DNA of 64,000 nucleotides. It comes from Trema orientale (taxonomy: Eukaryota > Streptophyta > Magnoliopsida > Rosales > Cannabaceae). The position numbers and the translations under genes are program-made. How positions within the stretch are numbered: position 1 is the stretch's first letter; the number at the start of each line of letters is the position of its first letter. Under the pieces are notes generated by a model. It did not search any database. It was not told the origin of the DNA and worked only from the letters and a program-made list of their open reading frames with translations. Positions 35,343 to 47,460 of this stretch are shown here, one piece after another. The stretch covers positions 757,174 through 821,173 of the forward strand of contig JXTC01000095.1 of NCBI GenBank assembly GCA_002914845.1, given 5' to 3'.

Positions 35343-38300
35343 ATGGGCGAGCGTGGTCGTTTGAGCTCTGTTTTGCGGTGTCTACTACTGGTTCTGGCTG
35401 TTCTGGGTTGTGATGTCGTTTATGGTCGTTATGTAAAATACGACACTAAAAGTGGTGTCGTTGAAGGGAAGTTGAATGTTCATTTGGTGCCTCATTCGCA
35501 TGATGATGTTGGTTGGTTGAAGACCGTTGACCAGTATTATGTAGGATCGAACAACAGTATTCAGGTTGTAAGATTTTTATGTATGCTGAATTCAAGTTGT
35601 CGTTACGTTGTTTATTATTATTATTTTTTTTAATAATATACTATAACTTCTTGTTAAATGTTTTTGATTGTTTCGTATGTTGTTAGGGAGCTTGTGTTGA
35701 GAATACGTTGGACTCAGTTGTGGAATCGTTGCTTCGTGATCCAAATAGGAACTTTGTCTTTGCTGAACTAGTATAACCTGAACTTTACATACTTATGATG
35801 TTTTATTTGACTGTTTTAACATTGTTGTTTCGTCTTATTTTTAAGTTTTTCACCAAAATTTTGATATGAAATTTAGGCCTTTTTCCAACGATGGTGGTTA
35901 GAACAAAGCCCGGAAATGCAAGAGGAAGTGAAGAAACTTGTCGATGCTGGGCGGTTGGAGTTCATGTAAGTATGCTAACATAGCACGATTGAAATAAAAA
36001 ACACGAATCACGCGTTAGATTCTCATTGTTACGAACTAGTTCTCGAAGTTATTAATTAATATTTTAGGACTACTAGTATGTCAATTTTTATCTTTTTAAC
36101 TTTGACATTGTGACACATGGATCGTGAATTTATCGTACTCCGGTTACAAATAAGCATTTTGTGTGATATGGAACTCATTTAGTGGGCTTGTGTGTGCACA
36201 GAAATGGGGGTTGGTGCATGCATGATGAAGCAACGACTCATTATGTAGACATGATTGACCAAACGACTCTAGGCCATTATTACATAAGAAAACAGTTCGA
36301 CAAGGTTCCTCGAGCTGGATGGCAAATTGACCCCTTTGGACACTCTGCCGTACAAGCCTACCTACTTGGTGCTGAGGTTCAAAATAAGCTCTTCCCTTAA
36401 TTTAGGAAAAAAAATTGCTAAATATAATAACTTGTCGGAAATTATCATTGTGTCATGATCTGTATGATTTATAGTTGACATGGGTGATACGCAGCATTTC
36501 TCATTTACTTGCTTTTGATATACTAGTTTTAAAATACTTAACTCTCTTTTCTTAATTATGATTGGTTGTTGACTTGATTTCTAATTTCCAAAATATGATG
36601 ATAAAAGCAGCAACTTTTGTCAAGTTTTAGTACATTGGTTTCTGCTTTGTAGTTCTGATGAAAGGCTAAAGTACTTGACTTTTTACTTATTCTTGCAGCT
36701 TGGCTTTGATTCTGTGCATTTCGCTAGGATTGATTATCAGGACCGCGCAAAGCGCAAGGGAGATAAATCACTTGAAGTTATATGGCGTGGTTCCAAAACT
36801 TTTGGCTCTTCTTCTCAGGTCTGGAACTGCAGCTATTGAGATGCTCATCTCTCAGTACAGCATTAGTTCTTGTTTTGTCCACCATTTTAATGTTTGTGAC
36901 CCGTGCAGATTTTTACCAATGCCTTTCCAGTTCACTATAGTCCTCCTAATGGTTTTCATTTCGAAGTGAACGATGACTTCGAACCTGTCCAGGTTCTGTA
37001 TTCAACAGGGGTTATTTTCTGCAAACCACGTTCGAATATTATTGCCAAGTATCTCAATTATCTTGTTATAATGTTAACAATGGCAGGATAATCCTAATAT
37101 TTTTGACTACAATGTTGAAAAGCGAGTTCAAGATTTCATTAATGCTGCCATAACCCAAGTAAATTCTTAGTTCCCTGATCTTTGTTTAGCAATGTGATTA
37201 GTATTTCTTATAGCCTCTTAGTTTAACATTTAGCAAATACTTTCACTAAATGTCAAGGCTGAAGAAAATGTACGATGATTATTCATTGCTCAAACCATCA
37301 TTCTGTACAGGCAAATGTGACAAGGACAAACCATATCATGTGGACAATGGGTGATGATTTCCAGTATCAGTATGCTGAGTCTTGGTTTAAGCAAATGGAC
37401 AAGTTGATTCACTATGTTAACAAGGTAAATTAGAAATCAATTAATCATACCAATAACTATACCAATTTAAGTTGTTTCTATCCCCATATGTATACCAATT
37501 TAGTTGCTTCTTTATCCTTAATGAGCTGTAATTTGTCACAGTTTTGATCTTCACAAAGTGATACATGAGGATTTTATTTCTGTATCCTGTTTTTCCCTTT
37601 TTTGTTCCATGCATATAACTTAGTTATAACATACGTTTAAACTCTAAATTTATCAGGATGGTCGGGTTAATGCTTTGTATTCTACACCGTCTAAATACAC
37701 TGATGCCAAATATGCAGCAAATGAGACATGGCCACTAAAAACTGATGATTATTTTCCGTGAGCATTCCTTGTTCTTTTCTTTCCCCCTTCTAACAAAGCA
37801 CAATCTATTGACTTTTTATTACATACATGTCTTGTTCATTGCTGACAGGTATGCAGATAGCCAAAATGCTTATTGGACTGGATACTTTACTAGCCGCCCA
37901 GGTCTGAAGCGATATGTCCGGTTGCTGAGTGGATATTATTTGGTATTACATTAGAAATTTAAAATCACTCAGCAGTAGAAGAAATGTTTCATTTATAATG
38001 AGAAAGAATATGCTGCTTTTGCTGACCATCTAATTGTGTGTGGTTTTGTACTCATATTATTAGTTCATCAGCAAAACTAACAAAAAATTCAAATGTAGGA
38101 AAAGCCTGTGTTTTATATTGATTACTTGAAGTATTTTTGACCATTAACTGTATGTTTATGTTGGAAAAGGATGGCTTCTTTCTGTCTTCATTTTTTCTTG
38201 TACTTCATGTAGATATTTAAAGTATCTAACAAGATTCGTTTGTCCATACACAATAGGCGGCACGGCAACTTGAATTCCTGGTTGGGAAGCGATCCACAGG

Positions 38301-41300
38301 TCCTAACACTTTTGGCCTAGGGGATGCTCTAGGGATTGCACAGCACCATGATGCTATCACTGGTACAGCTAAACAACATACAACAAATGACTATGCAAAG
38401 CGCTTGGCTATCGGTGCATCTGAGGTGGACAGCTACTACGCCTTTAAATTTTCTCCCCAGTGCTAAATTCTTCATAGGTATCTGATCTAATTCATTTATC
38501 TTAATAGGCAGAAATAGTGGTCAATTCTGCTCTTTCATGCCTTGCCAAGAACAAATCAGGAGGTCAATGTGAAGTGAAAGAATTGACATTTTCGCAGGTA
38601 TATTGAATATAATCCGTAGCAATTTTCGATTAATTGCTGCCACTCTTTTAGATTTTTCTGTTCCTTATATTTCCCTGTACTGATACTGCTATTTTTTTTT
38701 TGGTTCCCCTTCTCTCCCTTACTTTGATTTAAACAGTGTCAATTACTTAATATCAGTTACTGCCCACCAACAGAGGAAGACATTCCGGAAGGAAAGAGTT
38801 TGGTAATCTTTTTCAAGTCTCCTTACCTTTCTATAATTGACATGTTGTTCAGTTTTTAAAATGTTCTGTCTTTAACTGCTATTTCAGGTTGTAGTGGCAT
38901 ATAATCCTCTTGGTTGGCCTCATACTGACATTGTTAAGATACCAGTGAGCATGAGTTTGCATAGTTTTCATTATCTCATTGTAGATTATTTGGATGAATA
39001 GAATATTCTCTCCCATAAGATCTGAGAGTCACAATTTCTGCCAGGTTAATGATGCCAATCTTGTTGTTCAAGATTCCTCAGGCACTAAAATTGAGGCACA
39101 GTATGTAAGTTTGGACAATGTTACAAAGAACTTGAGAAAATTCTATACACAAGCCTACTTGGGACAGTCACCAAAAAAAGCTCCAAAGTATTGGCTTCAT
39201 TTTCAAGTGTCAGTACCGCCACTCGGTTGGAATACTTACTTCGTTTCAAAAGGATCTAGTAAAGGTAGTTGTGTTATAATCTGACAGTTTGATCTCGTTA
39301 GACAGATAGTTGATTCTTATGAAGCTAACCTCTTAAGATAAAACAACATATATTATGCATAAAGAGGAAGTTACTCATTAAACTGCTTTAGTTTGTTTTC
39401 CGAACTGTTGCAGTGAAACGCAGGCATGTACTCTCAAAGACAAAGAGTCCACAAAGTGATTCAATTGAAGTTGGACCCGGAAATTTGAAGCTGACCTTTT
39501 CGTCTACTACGGGACAACTAAAACGGATATACAATTCAAAAACTGGGGTAAATTATTTACAAAGAGTGTTCATCATATCTATACCAGTAATTACATATTA
39601 TAAATTAGGCAAACCAACCACAATTATGCTGACTAAAACATGTGTAGCTAATGTATATTTCAAGCCATTTGTCATTTTTACTTTATTCTGAGAGTGAATT
39701 CTGTAAGGAACTTTTTTTTTTGTCTTGTATACATATCTGGTATTTAGTTATCACTAGCATAGCATGGCACACATTCCTGCAAAATACTTTTTGTTTTCTC
39801 AGCAAAGAAACCATCTCAGTACTTAGCAATTCTTCATAGAAATCATAAGGGAATTGGAAAAAGTATTTATAGTTATTTTCTAAGCAAGTACAAATATAAA
39901 ATTCGTCTGTTTTACTTTTTCTTTTTTCTTTCTTCTTGCTTTACAAGAGAATTTGGATGCTAAAATAATTTTTCCTTGATTGTCATATATTACAAGGTTG
40001 ATGTACCGATACAGCAGACCTATCTCTGGTATGGTTCAAGCGGCGGTGATTCTGATCCTCAGGTAAGCACTTCATGTGCTAGAATTGTTGAGTTCTATTA
40101 ACACCGAATTGAGTCCAAGCAATGGCTTAAGTACTTAAAATGATCTGTCTTTCAGGCCTCAGGGGCATATATTTTCCGGCCTGACGGAGCACCTCCAACT
40201 GTTGTTTCAAGATCAGTAAGCACTTTCTTGCAGTTCAATAGATAGTGTTTTTCTTTGTTTCATGTAAAAAAATATCAGGCCATTTCATGATAATAAGCTT
40301 TCGGGACAACAATTAACCATAAGTGTCTAATGGTCTCAAGCTAATACAACATATAATTCTTCACTTTTTGACTTTATATTTTGCTTCATGCAATTTACAG
40401 GTTCCACTAAAGGTCATTCGTGGATCGTTAGTTGATGAGATTCACCAGGAGTTTAATTCATGGATCTATCAGGTAATTCACATATTTTGTGCTCAATATT
40501 TTAAGCCATATCTCCATGTGAGAACAAGTAGTAGTTTCCTTCAAATAGAAATGAAACAAATTCAGATTACAATTTACTGTTCTTTGAACTATCGGACCAT
40601 TCACAAAGTATTATTACATTTTGGAGATGCTTCCTTTTATCTTATAACAATCAACTTTCGTTTTATATCATATTCCAGTCTATTATTTGCTCTTAATCTT
40701 TGGTCTATGATTGTGCATTAGGTTACTAGGCTTTACAAGGACAAAGAGCATGCTGAAGTTGAATACACAGTAAGTACAAAACATACCACACTTTGTTAGA
40801 TCAAGTGAACAAGATCGAATATACCATATTAGCTTAATATGTCTACACTTCTGACACATCTTCATTTTGAAGATTGGTCCAATCCCCACGGATGATAGTG
40901 TTGGGAAAGAGGTCATTACACGACTGACAGCAAATATGGCCACAGACAAAGTGTTTTACACTGATTCTAATGGAAGGGATTTTCTAAAACGGGTAAGTCT
41001 TTCTTGCACAAGGGGTTTCTCATTGTACACAAAAGTTGTGGTTCTACTATATTGAAATGTATGGTCATTTATTATGGTTTTGCAGGTTCGAGATTATAGA
41101 GAAGACTGGCCTCTTCAAGTCACTCAGCCCGTAGCAGGAAACTATTACCCTGTAATTTTCTCAATCACTGTTCCACATGATACTATCAAGTGTTCCTATA
41201 TTCTTGGAATAACATGAACGGCTACTAACTTAGTGATCTTTTGCTTTTCTCTTTCTTCAGCTTAATCTTGGAATTTTCACCGCGGATAAGAAATCTGAAT

Positions 41301-43368
41301 TATCTGTACTTGTTGATCGTGCCACTGGCGGAGCCAGCATTAAAGATGGACAACTAGAGCTGATGCTACACAGGTTTTTCTTTTCACGTGTTCTGATTCT
41401 CAGCATTATTTTATTCAGCTCAAATATTCTCTACAGAGCGAGCTTTTTTTTTTTTTTTTTTTGAAAGAAAACTCTTGTCGTTTTTGCAATGAAAGGCGTA
41501 TGCTCTTTGATGACTCTAGAGGAGTGGGTGAACCCCTTGATGAGACTGTCTGCGTTGAAGATACATGTGAAGGACTAACGGTACGATATTACATAAACAG
41601 ATCAAATAGTTTATGCTTTGAACTCTAATTTTCTCTCTCTTTGATTCTTGGTATAAATAATTACAAAGGGTGACAACCTAAGGTTCTAGTGGATCATAGC
41701 TCAGATGGTGTTCATAGAATCATTGGTCTTGTCTTTGTCCAGTCAAGGAAATTCAACTAATGTAGCATATAATCTTTCCTCTGAGAAAAGGATAGAGTAG
41801 TGTGGAACTTACTGTTAGTGTAAAATATATTTTGCCACGATAGTATGAGGTAGCAGCTTGACACATTACAAATTTCAGTTCCTCAATTGGTACAGACCCT
41901 ATAGTTTGGAAGCCCAAAATGAAAATAACCAAGTTTTAAAGAAGGAACATATGACTAGTAATTAAGCCAAATGAAGTATGATAGAAGCAGAGTCTGGTAA
42001 AAGTTTACGAGCTTTCTCCATTTTCTTGAGGTACTTTTTGTCTATGTTTCAGTTGACTTGATGATAACCTGAAAGTAGAAATAGGAAGAAGATGACGGCA
42101 GAACAGCAGTGCCTCTCTTCTATTTTTATTATACGACTAACACCTATTATATAGAGTAGGTTAAGAACAATCAGCCTTTTAACTCTTGCCTATAAAATAG
42201 GAAAAGATAATTATAACTAAGGAAAGAAATATCTAAAAATATCTCCCAAATAAAGGAGAATAAATACAAATATCAGATTTAAATTTAAACAGATTATCCA
42301 ACATAACCTCTCATATTTACTCGTTTTATAGATATTGAAGGTGCTTTTTCGTTCTATGTGGTCATCCGATTAAATTTGCTTCCTCCATAAGTTAGTGCCT
42401 CTATACATCTTTCAGTATGTCTGGTTTTGATTACTTATTTTCTTCATTCAAGGTGCGAGGAAATTATTATGTGAGCATCAATCAGCCAGGTGATGGGGCA
42501 CGTTGGCGTCGAACGACCGGCCAAGAAGTTTACTCGCCACTTCTATTAGCATTCACCCATGAGGTATGTACATACATCTATATGATCACTTGATTTATAG
42601 ATTCAACATCAGTAATGCTACTTAAAAAAATGACCATTCTTTTATAATTGATTACAATGGACTGTTGATTATCAGAAAGTTGAGGATTGGAAAGCGTCTT
42701 ATTCGACGAAAGAGTCTAGCTTTGAGTCAAATTACAGCTTGCCTCTTAATGTTGCTTTGATTACTCTTCAGGTAACCTTATTAATATACTTGAGGGCTTA
42801 GTATAACAAGTACTCTCTCATTGTCTCCCTAATATTCCTAGTTTTTTTGCAGGAGTTGGATGATGGATCTGTGCTACTTCGTCTGGCTCATCTATATGAG
42901 GTATAACAAAATGCAATGTCGTGTATAAATCGATGATATATCAAAGCCAAAGTTTAACATTTCATGCTCTGAATGTTCAGGCGGATGAAGATTCTGATTA
43001 CTCAAAACTTACCAAAGTTGAATTAAAGAAGATTTTTGCTGGAAAAATGGTACGTTTCGATCGATTTACTTGCATGGGAAATCTTCTTTTCTCTGAAATA
43101 TGGTTTAGTTTTTCTTGTTAGTGATGATTAAATAGGAAGGGGTTATGATATTGAGGATTATTAATGATTTCAGATTAAGGAGGTGAAAGAAGTGAGCTTG
43201 TCAGCTAACCAAGAGAAGTCAAAGATCAAGAGTTTGACATGGAGAGTAGAGGGCGACGACAGCAAAGGACAACAAACGACACCAGTCCGAGGTGGTCCTC
43301 TCAGCAATTCAACCCTCGTCGTTGAGCTTGGTCCCATGGAAATACGCACTTTCTTGTTGAAATTTTAG
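35343..43368 (+). CDS. Acidic (lysosomal/vacuolar-type) alpha-mannosidase, GH38
   Basis: This glycoside hydrolase family 38 enzyme trims alpha-mannose from N-glycans in the vacuole or apoplast. 29 exons: 35343-35564, 35687-35770, 35877-35965, 36202-36376, 36699-36818, 36909-36992, 37087-37158, 37311-37424, 37657-37757, 37849-37942, 38257-38424, 38508-38597, 38737-38802, 38888-38944, 39045-39264, 39414-39547, 39997-40062, 40156-40215, 40401-40472, 40722-40769, 40873-40992, 41086-41151, 41261-41373, 41496-41580, 42453-42563, 42676-42771, 42853-42900, 42981-43049, 43174-43368. These sum to 1012 residues in one frame, the usual family size. A signal peptide (about 1-28, hydrophobic [10 protein letters not shown]) precedes the zinc-site motif HSHDDVGW (51-58), the nucleophile motif [10 protein letters not shown] (Asp175) and HHDAITGT (about 415-422). 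Active-site residues are intact. Exon 2 ends in CTA, giving Leu where the Arabidopsis enzyme has Gln by my recall. Confidence 0.96.
42060..42310. mobile_element. Possible short LTR-like relic in mannosidase intron 24
   Basis: Intron 24 is the longest of the gene (872 bp). Its second half has a repeat-like look: CCTCTCTTCTATTTTTATTA, then TATATAGAGTAGG and AAATAAAGGAGAATAAATAC, closing with TTATCCAACA. This resembles the end of a Copia-type LTR. No matching start or target duplication was found. It is a weak call for an old, non-coding relic. Confidence 0.25.
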
Positions 43369-43780
43369 CCCCCCACCACTGTTATATCATCTTCTATATA
43401 AGGCTCTTTTCTACAGAATAAATAATGAATTGGCCATCACATATACGTTGGCCTATTTATAAGACTTTGACTCATCAACCAATAAATTAGTGGCAAATCT
43501 TTGTGCATATTTGTACATAGTAATAGTGTATTGTTATACATCACCACTAATTAATGATTCATCTGCAAATGTGCAACAATCGAACGAAATTGTCACGTAA
43601 CTAAACTTAAGGTTAACTGGGTTGTATGTTGCAATTTTGAAGCACTTACATTAGTATTTTCGAATTATATATAAAGATCTGAAAGTTACTAATAGATATA
43701 ATAAATTTTCCAAATAAGAACTCAAATCCAAGCTTGGAAGACGGTACAATGAACAACATAGTTTGGACCCATTTCCTCTC

Positions 43781-43811
<31 letters not shown>

Positions 43812-44507
43812 CCCAAACCTTTTAAGTAAATCTTACTATTAATGTTGCTATTTTGGATTTTGAGCAGACAAGTCTTTTGAGTCCCGTAATATGTAAACTC
43901 AACATTGCTGGTTTAGTAGGCCAACCATCTTATAGTTACTCGAGGTTTGGTGCCACGTAATGATCATACAATTGCGACAATAAAAAAAATCAGGTATTAT
44001 AATCAGAAACTCTTTTGCAAGGTACCAAAATTGTTAGCTCAGAAAGTTTCACTTAGCTCAACTGGAGCTATTTAGAAAAATAAATTTTGCATGTTCAAAC
44101 AAAATCTGAGATCAAAAGTTAATTTCAGTATTATTATTGGACAGCAGCATCACAAAAACAAGAAACAATTATTATTATAAATCTCCGTATAATCTCATTA
44201 ATTATTATTTGTCTTGTTATTTAAAGATTTAAATTAAAATGCCAAAAAAAAAAAAATGTTCTTCTTTTTCACCGGTATTGGCGCGGGAAGGTACCGAGAT
44301 AGTTAAAAACTGTCACGAGCAATCTCATCGGATTCCGCTAAGCTTACGCGGAATACTTCTCAATGTCCGAGAACGAACCCACCTGCAACCACCTTAACTT
44401 AATTACCTTCTCCCCCAATTAACCAAAACCCTAATAAATCCCCAAATTTCTCTATATATTTTTTCTTCCCTCTTTAGATTAAGCCAAGAAAAATCGAAAT
44501 TTCAATA
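43369..44507 (+). other. Mannosidase 3' region and ERD7 promoter
   Basis: An AATAAATAATGAATTGG stretch at 43418 can serve as polyadenylation signal for the upstream gene. A long A run lies at 43786-43811. A TTAGCTCAACTGG phrase at 44051 resembles a SINE A box, but the B box is poor. The last 100 bp before the ATG hold TTAACCAAAACCCTAATAAA with a telo-box-type AAACCCTAA core at 44426, and TCTATATATTTTTTC, a possible TATA region, at 44451. Confidence 0.5.
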
Positions 44508-47460
44508 ATGGCTTCCCAAAACCCTAGTTACAGAAACCCCATGTACCCAGAGGTCATTCACTCCAATCCCGATGACCCCTCCCTCCGAAACCGTAACCCT
44601 AACTCTTCCTCCTCCTCATCTTCCAATCTCTACCCTACGATCGACATGAGCGACCTCGTCGAGAATCTGTTCCCGGAGCCCTCGGCCCCTTCGGCTCCGC
44701 CGGAAGCCATGGAGGAGGTCGTCGTCCGAATCCCCGGCGCCATCCTCCACCTCATCGATCAGCATTACAGTGTCGAGCTCGCCTCCGGCGATTTCACCGT
44801 GGTCCGGCTCCGTCAGGGGGAGAACATCGTCGCCGTTCTCGCCCGCGTCGGGGATGAGATCCAGTGGCCGTTGGCCAAGGACGAGGCGGCGGTGAAGCTC
44901 GACGACTCGCATTACTTCTTCTCGCTCCGGACCCCGAGGGAGCACGGCTCGGATTCCGACTCCGATTCGGGCGACGAGGGTGCTGGCCGGAAGGGGAAGA
45001 ACGCCGCCGCCGATGAGCCTGAGAACTTGTTGAACTACGGGTTGACGATCGCGTCGAAGGGGCAAGAGCGGCTGGTGAAGGAATTGGATGGGATTTTGCG
45101 GAGTTACAGTAGCTTTTCGGTGCAGAAGATCTCGGAGATGGCGAAAAAGGGGTCGGAGGTTTTGGACGGTTCGGTGGCGCTGGAGACATCGCCGGCGGAT
45201 TTGAATAAGGAGAAGAAGAAGAAGGAGTTGATGGAGGAGCGGAGCGCGGCGTACTGGACCACGCTGGCCCCCAATGTAGAGGATTACAGCAGCACGGCGG
45301 CGAAGCTCATTGCGGCCGGGTCGGGGCAGGTGATTCGGGGGATTTTGTGGTGTGGGGATGTGACGGTGGAGAGGCTGAAATGGGGGAATGAGGTTATGAA
45401 GAAGAGGATGAGTCCTGGCGAGGAGAAGGAGATTAGTCCCCAAACCTTGAGGAGGATAAAGAGGTATCAAGTGAAGCTCTTTATGATATTTGCTTTTCTT
45501 CTGTCATTTGGGTTTCGAAGTTTTCCTCTTTGTTTTATTGAGTTTGAGCTCTGTTCTGTTCTGTTCTGTTGTTATTTTGCATTTTTGGTTTTGGTTTGTT
45601 TGTTTCTATGTGATTCTGATAGTTTGTTTTTCATATATATTTGTCTTGTTCTGACCGATTGCTATATCAGGAATATTACCTTTCAAATGTTCGTAGAAAT
45701 TACCCAAAAAAAATGATTTTCTTTTGCTTTTTCAGTGAGCTAGTGCTGAAAATGGTAAAATTTTCGGACAATTTTGTTTCTACTAAAATCAAAATTGGTG
45801 AATTCGAAATAATTTTCTTTCACCAGTCACAACAATTTGGACGCCCTTTTCCTTGCCATGTTTCAAGAATTGAAACGACATGTTTATTTTTATTTATTTT
45901 TTTGATAAGAGAAACGACATGTTTATTGTATTTTGATTTCCAGACTAACTTACTGTTGCATCAAGTCTATCTATTAAAAAATGATCTTTTTACGACGTTA
46001 TGCTTTCTTTTTCTCTATCTGCTTATAATTTCAAGTTGTGTTTGCGTGATTTTGACTTTTTGCGCAGGGTTAAGAGGGTGACCAAAATGACAGAGAAAGT
46101 AGCAAATGGAGTCCTTTCAGGGGTTGTGAAAGTATCTGGATTCTTTACGAGTTCAGTGGCAAATTCAAAAGTTGGCAAGAAATTTTTTGGCCTTCTTCCT
46201 GGGGAGATTGTACTTGCTTCGCTGGATGGATTTAGTACGTTGATCATTTCATGCACTTGATTTTGTGCTCATCTAATGGAGGATATAACTGAACTTGCTG
46301 TTTTCACCGTACTTTTCAGTTCCTTATCTAATTTTCATTGACATTAGTATGGAATGTGGCTGTGCATCTTGTGTTTGATCATCCCATTGCCCACCCTCTC
46401 TGTTATCTTCTCTACGTTTGTGCCCATGATTTTAAATATTTTACCCCCACTTCATTCATCCACATTACTTGAGATGACTTCATCGGTATTTTTGTTCATT
46501 TAGGGTTACTCAAATGCATTTTATATTGAGTGCAGATTAAGTTACAATTTCCACTATGATGATTTTTGTCTGTGAGTTTTAAGGGTTCTGATATCAGTCT
46601 TTGGTAATTATTGTTACTGTTGACTAGTTGGATGGTAAAATATGAGTTTAGTATGGCAGACTAGGGACCAAATATGTGTCTTTAGATGTTTTTATAAAGA
46701 CTTGTCAGTAATTTTTTTCCTAGCCGTTGTAAGAGGTATATTCAAACCTTATGTCCATTGTACAGTTCTTATTATTTATATTCAAATTTTCATTTTGTTC
46801 AAACAGGCAAGGTCTGTGATGCTGTGGAAGTATCTGGGAAAAATGTCATGTCAACATCATCAACTGTGACGACTGAACTGGTCTCTCACAGGTACAATTC
46901 ATCCAATCCTTAAACCAGAGTAATATGGCAATGAACGAACACAGGGAGTAAGCAAAATGATTACGTAAGCTCATAGTTGATGCTACTACTCCGTAGCCAA
47001 AAAAAAAAAAAAGTGTAAAGGAAAGGATTTAGGGATTGAGAATGAATCAAAAATTGAGTCATCCCTTCCCAATTTAAGGATTTCCCAAAACTTGTGTCCA
47101 AATGGGTAAATGAACACATAAATTAATAGGAAAAGGAAACATTTCCTGATTTCCATTTCGTTACGATCCAAAACATGGCCATTGTATGGGGAAACAGTTA
47201 GATAAAACATTAGAACAGCTGCTTCTTCTATAAGAATGTGAATTGGGACAAATTCACCTTGCAGATATGGGGAAGAAGCTGCTAAGGCGACGAATGAAGG
47301 ACTTGATGCTGCTGGACATGCCATAGGGACAGCATGGGCTGCATTTAAAATCCGGAAGGCGCTCAATCCAAAAAGTGTTCTTAAACCGACTACTCTAGCA
47401 AAAACTGCTGCTAAAACTGCAGCTTCCGAGGTGAAGAAGGCTAAAAAGAAGTCCAAGTAA
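44508..47460 (+). CDS. ERD7: ERD7-type senescence/dehydration-associated protein
   Basis: Four exons (44508-45463, 46068-46234, 46807-46891, 47265-47460) give 467 residues. ERD7 proteins are induced by drought, cold and senescence; family members bind membrane lipids and are reported on lipid droplets, with a role in cold-related membrane remodelling. The N-terminus carries MYPEVIHSNPDD and LYPTIDMSDLVENLFPE, typical of the family. A first domain (about 70-135) contains YSVELASGDFTVVRL and DEIQWPLAKDEAAVK. An acidic linker with SDSDSDSGDEG follows. The senescence domain (about 170-450) includes ENLLNYGLTIASKGQ, SGQVIRGILWCGDVTVERLK and YGEEAAKATNEGLDAAGHA. The C-terminus is Lys/Ala-rich. Exon 1 is strikingly GC-rich compared with everything around it and creates long antisense frames, which I do not regard as genes. 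AHK1 follows on the same strand 3.5 kb downstream. Confidence 0.95.

Noticed and set aside
44616-45470. 284-codon minus-strand frame
   Set aside because: It is antisense to the GC-rich ERD7 exon 1. Its length follows from composition, and its Arg/Leu/Pro-rich product matches no family.
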